64,000 nt of DNA. Origin: Ophiura sarsii. Its lineage: Eukaryota > Echinodermata > Ophiuroidea > Amphilepidida > Ophiuridae. The notes below the pieces were generated by a model. That model ran no database searches. It saw only the letters and a program-made list of their open reading frames with translations, and had not been told where the DNA came from. Numbering within the stretch: position 1 is the stretch's first letter; every line of letters starts with the position of its first letter. The DNA lies in the NCBI GenBank assembly GCA_035610835.1, contig CM069455.1:38347278-38411277 (forward strand), read 5' to 3'. Positions 57,535-64,000 of this stretch are shown piece after piece. The translations under genes were made by a program, and so were the position numbers.

Positions 57535-57869
57535 CCTCCCTGACATCATCCCCAACCAGCTGATGTTCTTACATTCCATGCTCCAAAAAGGATTATTTTA
57601 TTTGAGTTCACAGTGCCGTTTGAAACAAATGTTGATAAAGCTAATAAACTTAAGACTGACAGATATGCTGCCCTGGTAGAAGATATCTCGGACGCATGCT
57701 ACAAGTGCTCCTTTATCCCTTTTGAAATAGGATCAAGGGGCCTCATAACAAAATCTAGTAAGACACGTCTGAGAGGTCTCCTACGAACCTACGTACAAAC
57801 GTTAAATACACAGCTCTCAAAAATCACATCTCGAAAAAGAGTCTGATGTCTTCTTTTTTCCATTTTCCA

Positions 57870-59050
57870 ATCAAGACACGAACGGGATAGATTCTTTGGC
57901 GTGGTACAGAGAGTGGATAGCTTTGAGTGCCGAGGCTCAACAAAGTGGTGAGACTAAGGTCACTAATTGTGGTGAATCAAACGGTTTTGTGTGGGCATAT
58001 GGTAAAGTGATTGGATACTCTGAGCCTCTTAAGAAAGGAACTGAGGTTGAGATAGTTGGGTAAGTACGAAAACATAATTGTATTGTATCTTGTTCTTTAA
58101 GCTGTACCTTTATCTAAAGTTTTGAGTGTTTTTGTCGAGCTTTCGTTCTGAGAGTTTCATACTGAAGCATTTTTATGTTATTCCACAGATTTTCTAAAGT
58201 GTTTAAGCGTGTCAACCCCGGTGTCAACCAGAAACTCCTCATGTATATCGATGCACTTTATGAACCTTGACATGGTTTAATGAGGCTATGGACGAGGAAG
58301 AGTGAGATCTTAGACATCTGCGAACGAGAGTATTTTAAACTTTGATATCGATTTTGTCATTTTAATGTTAAATCAAATTGATTATAAAGGCCCTGTCATA
58401 CCAACGGCGATCAGGCTAGCGATTGCACTGCTCTGAAAAAATATCAAAATATGAATAACACGCAGTGAGAGCGTGAAAAACTATCCGCAATTGTCAATTT
58501 TTAAATCAAGGTCACTAAAACCCTTTCACGTTCTGCTGCGATCATACTGGCGCTTGCATTACGCTGAAAAATTATCAAAACGCCAAGCCAAGCGCATCAA
58601 GGTCTCCATAAAAACCCTTAGTGACGCAGTGGGACTGGCTGGGACGTGAGAGGTCGGGGGTCCCATGGTCGTCCTGCCTTAAGCGCCAGTGCAATGGGAT
58701 CCCCATGGCCGTCATGCCTTAAGCGCCAGTGCATAGTGCAATGCGCTTGCTGGGGTTTGGCGTTCTGTTCAGAGCAATGCCCTTGGGTGCTGAAGCCTTG
58801 CATATAAGTCTTCCAATGGTTTATGACGTTCTATGTACATTATTTACTTGTCAAACCCCGAGAACAGACTGAACAGGTAGGAGGGTCTCTTAATAGGGCG
58901 ATTGCACTGGGGTCATTAGTTCAAATAATCCTTTAGACCAGGATATGCATGGATGGAGTCTAATCACTTGGATCAATAAGTTTAACAGGTGTTTGGTATT
59001 GTACTTCAGCTGTACTTAGGGGATGATTTGAATCTAATAACATTCGTGCA
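57870..59050 (+). repeat. Segmental duplication, partner of 40.60-41.51 kb (inverted)
   Basis: Contains the partial second copy of the secreted-protein gene and its 3' flank. A local tandem repeat (CATGCCTTAAGCGCCAGTGC and relatives) lies at 58670-58740. After 59050 the homology stops. Confidence 0.8.
57891..58270 (+). CDS. Partial second copy of the secreted NTF2-like gene (exons 3-4)
   Basis: Exon 3 is 57891-58059 (169 bp, the same length as in the first copy) and exon 4 is 58189-58270, ending in TGA. The AG acceptors, GTAAGT donor and phase are intact. Exon 3 is about 72% identical at protein level to the first copy (41 of 57 by eye). Exon 4 is identical except for a four-residue insertion (PGVN) from a small tandem duplication. 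The exon-1 and exon-2 equivalents are not seen in this window; the LINE remnant ends only 45 bp upstream of exon 3. It is either a truncated duplicate or a gene whose 5' exons lie beyond the LINE. Lack of stops argues for recent origin or retained function. Confidence 0.6.
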
Positions 59051-59539
59051 TGGAATAAAGAGGCAAGGAAGCACTACGGTATCAAATCCTTTGAGCAATC
59101 TGTTTGCCGACCCTAGACCACAAAGCCAACAACATAATGCATCACCTGTCCAAGTGTGTATGTACGCGGTACTTTTGAATAGGTGATTTATAGCGTTGTG
59201 GAATCGTGATATGGTATAGGAATAGTATCACTGATGAGTTTGTACTCGCTAATTGCGATCCAATGAAAATATGTAATGTGTTAAACTCAAGTAAATTGAC
59301 CGATTGATAGTTGTGGACTGAAAAGTATGATATGCTTATAAAATTTGATTGTCTTTGATATAACATGGGGTTGAGAGAGAGAGAGTTGATATAACATGGG
59401 GTTGTGATTTATTTTTATTTAGCTACAATTTGTGAATACTTTGATTACCCGCATATAACCGAAACATTTTAGTTTTGATAGTTAATGCAGTTCCATTAAA
59501 TTTAATTTAGCAAAATAGTTTAATATTATCAAGACTGTA

Positions 59540-60635
59540 CAGCGTGTCCCAAAAAACTGGGTCCAAAATCTGCAGAGCTTGTAACTTTAAAAGTTGAAAA
59601 CGTAGCTGCTCCATATTTGAGGATATTAAGAGACATATATACCTGACCTTAATTGGTTGAAATGTGAGACCAATCAAATAGCAACTTCCTGAAATACAAA
59701 GCTTTCAACAGTGCGTGGTTAGAACCCGTTTTTTCCAATTTAGCAATAAACCAACTTATGCCTTGCATTTGCGTTGTGTGCAAGTTTTCCCTACATCATG
59801 TGCATGGTGTTTATTCTCCGAAATATCTTATGTTTAGTAGAAAAGGGTTAAATTATAGGTATTTTGGATCAATATTCAGCATTATAAATACCCATTGCAG
59901 TAACCTTGTTGTTGAATACATGTATATACAAAAACAGAGCAATTGTAACCCTGATACCATGCCTGGAAATAGCACCCGCCCACCTGCCCATAGCGGGTAA
60001 ATTTTGTGTCGGGAAAAAGTACCCCGGCAACCGACTGGCGGGTAAACAATTTCAAACTCACGGTGCAAGTGTGAGAGTTACACTCGCTGATGGAATTTCT
60101 GTCGGGCAGGTATTTTTGTGAGTTACCTGGCCGATCCCGACTGGCTGGTTGAAAAAAATCTTAAGTTCCAGCCCTGCCTCTAATTCCTTTGATGAGATGA
60201 CTGACTTAACGGCTGGTTTCAAATTTCGAAGAAATGGTTCTTGAACTGCTTCAAAAATGGCAGTGTCTCAGAAGGTTATTTATTGATTTTTCTAACAAAA
60301 ATCATAGGGTATTACAATTTTTATCCCCCTTATGACGAAGATTTCCCTGAGTAAGCGATTGTTATCAAGTCAAAGGCAAAACTTTGATGACGTCAATACG
60401 ATGCGCAAATGCAACGCATGGACGGTTTATGGGCAAAATCGGAAAAAACGGGTTCTGACTACGTTGTATGCAAAGCGTTGTATTTCTAGAACCTTACATC
60501 CCATTGGTCTTATAATTTGACCAGATAATGTCAGATATATTTACTTTTATATTCCTAAACATGAAGCATCTATGTTTCCCATATTATAAGTTATAATTTC
60601 TGAAAGTTTTGGACCCAGTTTTTTGGGACACGCTG
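59540..60635. mobile_element. Mariner-like MITE, CAGCGTGTCCCAAAA termini
   Basis: The TIR is CAGCGTGTCCCAAAAAACTG at the left and its complement at the right, each followed inward by GGTCCAAAA. TA flanks at 59538-59539 and 60636-60637. Copy A of R1 has a single TA at the matching site (21770-21771). The interior of 1096 bp carries no intact transposase. TA target and TIR style fit Tc1/mariner. Confidence 0.92.
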
Positions 60636-60892
60636 TATGACTCATTGAAGCTACACGTTTCTCCACATATTCATTTGATATTTAACAAATTGCATGTCCA
60701 ATCAACAGAGTAAGATTTAGTGAATTTCTCTCAGATCAGAACTGTATAGCAAAATGTATGCAGGACTCTCCGGTAGGGTATCTCCCTCTACTAATTCCAT
60801 GGTTATACCAGAGCGGCAAACAGATTGCACACACAGGGTACACAGGAATGTCTGATCTATTGTAAATGTGAATAGAAATATTTAGTTAACGA

Positions 60893-62195
60893 CAGTCAGT
60901 ACGCAACAGGCCGCTTTCAATGCGTGACGTTGCCGATTTCTAACCCGCGCAAAGATCGATTTCAGGATGTCAACCTTGCGCTAAAACCTTACGAGAAGTT
61001 TGTTTTCCCTGAATTAATTGAGGTAGGGTTAGCTGGCAGCCATGATGGCGAAGTAGGTGGATTGTTCGTAATTTTCTCTATAATATGATGCCAAATCTGA
61101 CATATTTGGTCCACAAACAGTGATTTTATCGCTAATTTTAGAATTTAACAACTTTCGTGACTTTGCTTCTTGTAACTATTCACTTGACCGGACTAAAATT
61201 CGTACGATATTTTAAGAGCAATTTCCGTACTAACGGAATCTTAAGCTTTAATTTCATATCAAAAACATTGATGCCCGACTTCTTTTTTGATAAGAAAATC
61301 CGAGTTTAATTTTTACCGATTTTCGGTCAGAAAACGAAACTTACGATCCCCCGTTAGGCCTCGCCAACTTGATTTTAAGTTTCCCGTAACACGCCCGCGC
61401 TTCATTTTCATGTCCGCGTTTGAATTCATTATTGAACTTTTTGGAAAAAAATACCGTTTTTCCAATGAAAACGTCCGAATTCATGCATTTTGTGTGATGA
61501 AATTGTGAAATGTTTATTCATTTTGACCAGAATAGCCTTTCTGTAAAAACAATATCATATGTTATTGAGCAGCGCAGAAGGATCGATTTCGAACCCCGGA
61601 CCTCCCGCTCCACAAGCGAACCCTCTACCATCTGTGCTATCAAGCGATTCTGAATATAAACGTGAGATTTTTAACACTTGATCAACAACCCATCGACGCT
61701 ACGAAATGAATTTAGATCGAGACAAGATTCGAGGAGCTATATTATAAGCATTCACTTGACCGGACTAAATAATTTTATAAAATTGTAAGCATGTTTCTAG
61801 TTACAAAAGACTATGAATATTATGATACGATGGATAAAATTGATGCCTGATTCTTCAGAAGTGACTTTTTTACGGTGGATTTGGCTTTAGTTTCGTCAAG
61901 TTTTTCTTGAATTCGGGTTTGTCTGATTGCAATAATTTGCACCGAAAATACAACATGTCATGAAGTTCACAGATAACATTTGATAATATTATTTACATAA
62001 TATGCCTTTTTATTATACAATTTCATGGCAAATGTGTTTGAAATGTGTGATTATAATCATGAAAAGAGCTAATTTACATCGTGCTATTACGAGGTCAACT
62101 ATGACTGCGAAGCCGTAACGCTACGGGTGAGTACTTCCGGGTCGCTTTGCTGGGTTAGAAAAGGAACGACTTTTCGCGTGGCTGCATACTGACTG
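60893..62195. mobile_element. 1.3-kb TIR element with 4-bp ACGA duplication
   Basis: The ends are CAGTCAGTACGCAAC and the complement of CAGTCAGTATGCAGCC. ACGA is duplicated at 60889-60892 and 62196-62199, whereas R1 copies A and B have it once (complement TCGT at 21410-21413). No transposase is seen. Inside are a tRNA-like sequence (61574-61647, minus) and a segment shared with 10221-10330. A 4-bp target duplication with CAGT ends does not match the common superfamilies I know; class unassigned. Confidence 0.75.
61574..61647 (-). ncRNA. tRNA-like sequence (tRNA-derived SINE head or tRNA pseudogene)
   Basis: On the minus strand an A box, TAGCACAGATGG, lies at 61639-61628 and a B box, GGTTCGAAATC, at 61595-61585, at normal spacing. 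An anticodon-like stem TTCGC/GCGGG encloses a loop with GTG (His). The T-stem and acceptor stem pair poorly, so a functional tRNA is unlikely. A SINE or a decayed tRNA fits better. Confidence 0.5.
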
Positions 62196-63319
62196 ACGAG
62201 GTCGATCGTGTTGTGTTTCCCCCTCTTTTGTCCAAGCTTCGTGCAATCGCTCTGTTCTCTCCGCGCACACGTAGAGAACATTGTGCAAACGTATTGAGAA
62301 CGCCCTTGTAACGCAGTCACCGACTAAGATGTACTTAGAACACTAGAAACCCAATGGGTCGTAAGAGCGCCGTGAAAATGTGATAAGCGGGATAGGAGCG
62401 TACTTAGAGCTTTATTCCTGCGTGTTAAATGGGATTATGGGAACCCTCTCCCGTTCTAGCCAGTGTCCACTGCATCTCCAATCGGTTCTAAGAGACCTTT
62501 TAAAATGCGTTTGCCTTGCGCTTTGATACTTTTTTAGCGCAATCGCAAGGTCTAATCGCCGTAGGTATGACAGCCCTATCTTTTGTGATTTCCAACCAGG
62601 TTTTTCAACCGATGCGTATGATTTGTATTTTCATTTGCACTGCACATTTCTTTTCTCTCGTTATAGGCACCTCAACCTAGATGTTATCAGGTGTTTTAAG
62701 TATACAATTATTATGTGATCTTTGTAAAACGTGTACCCATAAGGTTGACTAAAGGAAAGGCATCACGGATTCATAAATCGAGTGACTGTATTTCCGTAAA
62801 AAAATCTCATAACTTTTCTCAATCACAATAAAAAGTTGCGCTTTCATTTATTTAAGGAATTCAACATATTTTTTCGATTTCCATCATTAAAAGCATTCCG
62901 TACCATTGTGTTGGGGTGTGTGCAGTTGCGATCGTATCAAACCATGGAATTATATTACAAACCAAAAACACTCAGAAAATAAGTTGTCGGTCGCAGACCC
63001 CGACAGTTAATTTCAACCTCTTCAAACAATGATTTTGACGTAATCTTTAGGTCTTTAGATCTTTAGGATCATGATCAAAAATGCAAGGCTGCAAGAAAAT
63101 CTGCTTCCAAGGAAAAAAATCGAGAATAGAGGGCGTAGCTTGGAAAAGATTGCATACAGGGTTGCATATACAATTATTAAGCAAATTTTTAAAGCCATGT
63201 GTCAAGTGATTGACAAAAAATGAATAAAGCAAGTAACTTTATTTGACCGTATAATTGATGCTTGCCAGGGATCGAAAGTACAACTCATCCTTCTATCGAT
63301 CCTTGTACATACACGTATA

Positions 63320-63866
63320 CGGTCAACACAATAAGTAATCGTCCTGGTAATAATGTGATGATAACCCGCAAAATATAACTCCTCTTTAATTTGAGATATC
63401 GCACGCTAAGAATGGTTGATTATTGAAGAAGTTACACTCCCAAATGTAATTGTAAGGTCATATACGATATCATTTTCGCATCATGTTTTCTACACACGGA
63501 CGCGAAAAGTATTGAGTACTGAAAGTGGTAGTGCTTATTTACCGGCCGGTCTATGCCCAATTTGCTGGATAGTCAACCAGCTGCATCGTTATGGTTGATC
63601 AACACGGCACACACACTTTACCTGTCATACTCTCACAGTGTTGTACTGACAAATGTGAAAATGAAAATCGTACTTGACCTTACATTTGGTATTGTAACTT
63701 CCTCAATAATCAACCATTTCTAAGCGTGTAATATTATATCTCATAATAAAGAGAAGACATTTCTGAACAACTTCATAATGTAATACGGTATGTTTATGTA
63801 GGAGATATACTTTTTTAGAGTTATCAGCACATTTATTACCTGGTCAGTTACTTATTTTGTTGACTG
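63320..63866. mobile_element. Palindromic mariner-like MITE, second copy
   Basis: Homologue of the element at 55909-56483 with the same fold-back structure. The ends CGGTCAACACAATAAG and the complement of CAGTCAACAAAATAAG are flanked by TA (63318-63319, 63867-63868). It lies just beyond R1 copy D. Confidence 0.8.
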
Positions 63867-64000
63867 TACATAAATTATACAAACTGAGTGAAGATTTGTG
63901 AGGTGGGCTTTTTGGACACGATGCATGTCCAGCAACAGACAATGAATGGGGAAACTGGGAAACTGATTTGTAAAGGGACTTTTGCAGTTACGATGATTTG

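Larger units (their letters stand above)
55560..57846 (+). pseudogene. Decayed LINE polymerase (REL-endonuclease type), split by two MITEs
   Basis: Plus-strand pieces in several frames line up in the order of a LINE C-terminus. A thumb-like segment (CIIKKWLDTPKYGANMALVH, GLDIPRVSD) lies at about 55750-55905 and LTWKSIMYGLPEGVLKFAIN at about 56793-56850. A zinc knuckle CX2CX7HX4C lies at 56928-56979, preceded by WGKR. Then come RHNNIIRILI and a restriction-like endonuclease segment (ILFEFTVPFETN, FEIGSRGLI) to the stop at 57846. This knuckle plus PD-(D/E)XK-like order is that of R2/NeSL/Hero-type LINEs. Breaks: an extra C in the knuckle poly-C, its last Cys replaced by TGA, other frameshifts and stops, and MITEs at 55909-56483 and 57134-57534. 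Not functional. The clade assignment is an inference. Confidence 0.65.
59388..63260 (-). repeat. Interspersed repeat R1, copy D (inverted, twice interrupted)
   Basis: Reads as the complement of R1 copy A from its right end (59388) to near its left end (63260). Removing the inserted elements at 59540-60635 and 60893-62195, together with one copy of each target duplication, leaves about 1.5 kb collinear with copy A. This gives a clear order: R1 first, then the two insertions. Confidence 0.85.

Overview
The window looks like intergenic and intronic DNA of a marine invertebrate, probably a deuterostome such as an echinoderm or hemichordate. It is AT-rich, full of fold-back and terminal-inverted-repeat (TIR) elements, rich in the AGGCCTAGGCC motif, and has eukaryotic GT-AG introns. 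There are no operons or bacterial signals. The phylum is an inference and no species can be named. Two 100-base N gaps (19837-19936, 52520-52619) are assembly joins.

Layout. 1-19.8 kb: fold-back elements, two related palindromic GC-rich minisatellites (7.04-7.85 kb and 15.76-16.25 kb), a TA-flanked TIR element (11.4 kb), tandem exon-like units (12.3-13.7 kb) and a 2-kb stretch with a periodically spaced 12-mer (16.9-18.9 kb). 20.3-21.9 kb: copy A of a long interspersed repeat called R1 here. 24412-35786: a complete, very young LTR retrotransposon on the minus strand. It has 2.3-kb LTRs, a 4-bp target duplication, a tRNA-Leu-type primer site and a polypurine tract. It encodes a huge Gag-like protein (1799 aa) plus a small membrane protein, and no protease, reverse transcriptase or integrase. 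36-40.6 kb: small DNA transposons and a broken R1 copy.

41.1-43.9 kb, minus strand: a four-coding-exon host gene for a secreted 190-aa protein, probably NTF2/DUF4440-like, reconstructed from splice sites. Its last two exons recur in inverted orientation at 57.9-58.3 kb within a segmental duplication. 49-52.5 kb: R1 copy B with inserted elements. 55.56-57.85 kb: a decayed LINE of the restriction-like-endonuclease (R2/NeSL-like) type, split by two MITEs. 59.4-63.3 kb: R1 copy D (inverted), split by a mariner-like MITE and a 1.3-kb TIR element carrying a tRNA-like sequence.

The R1 copies act as natural empty sites for one another. Three insertions can therefore be read to the base, with their target duplications. 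The best candidates for something undescribed are the Gag-only LTR element with its apparently spliced small membrane ORF, and the periodically spaced GTTTATTACGTT motif.
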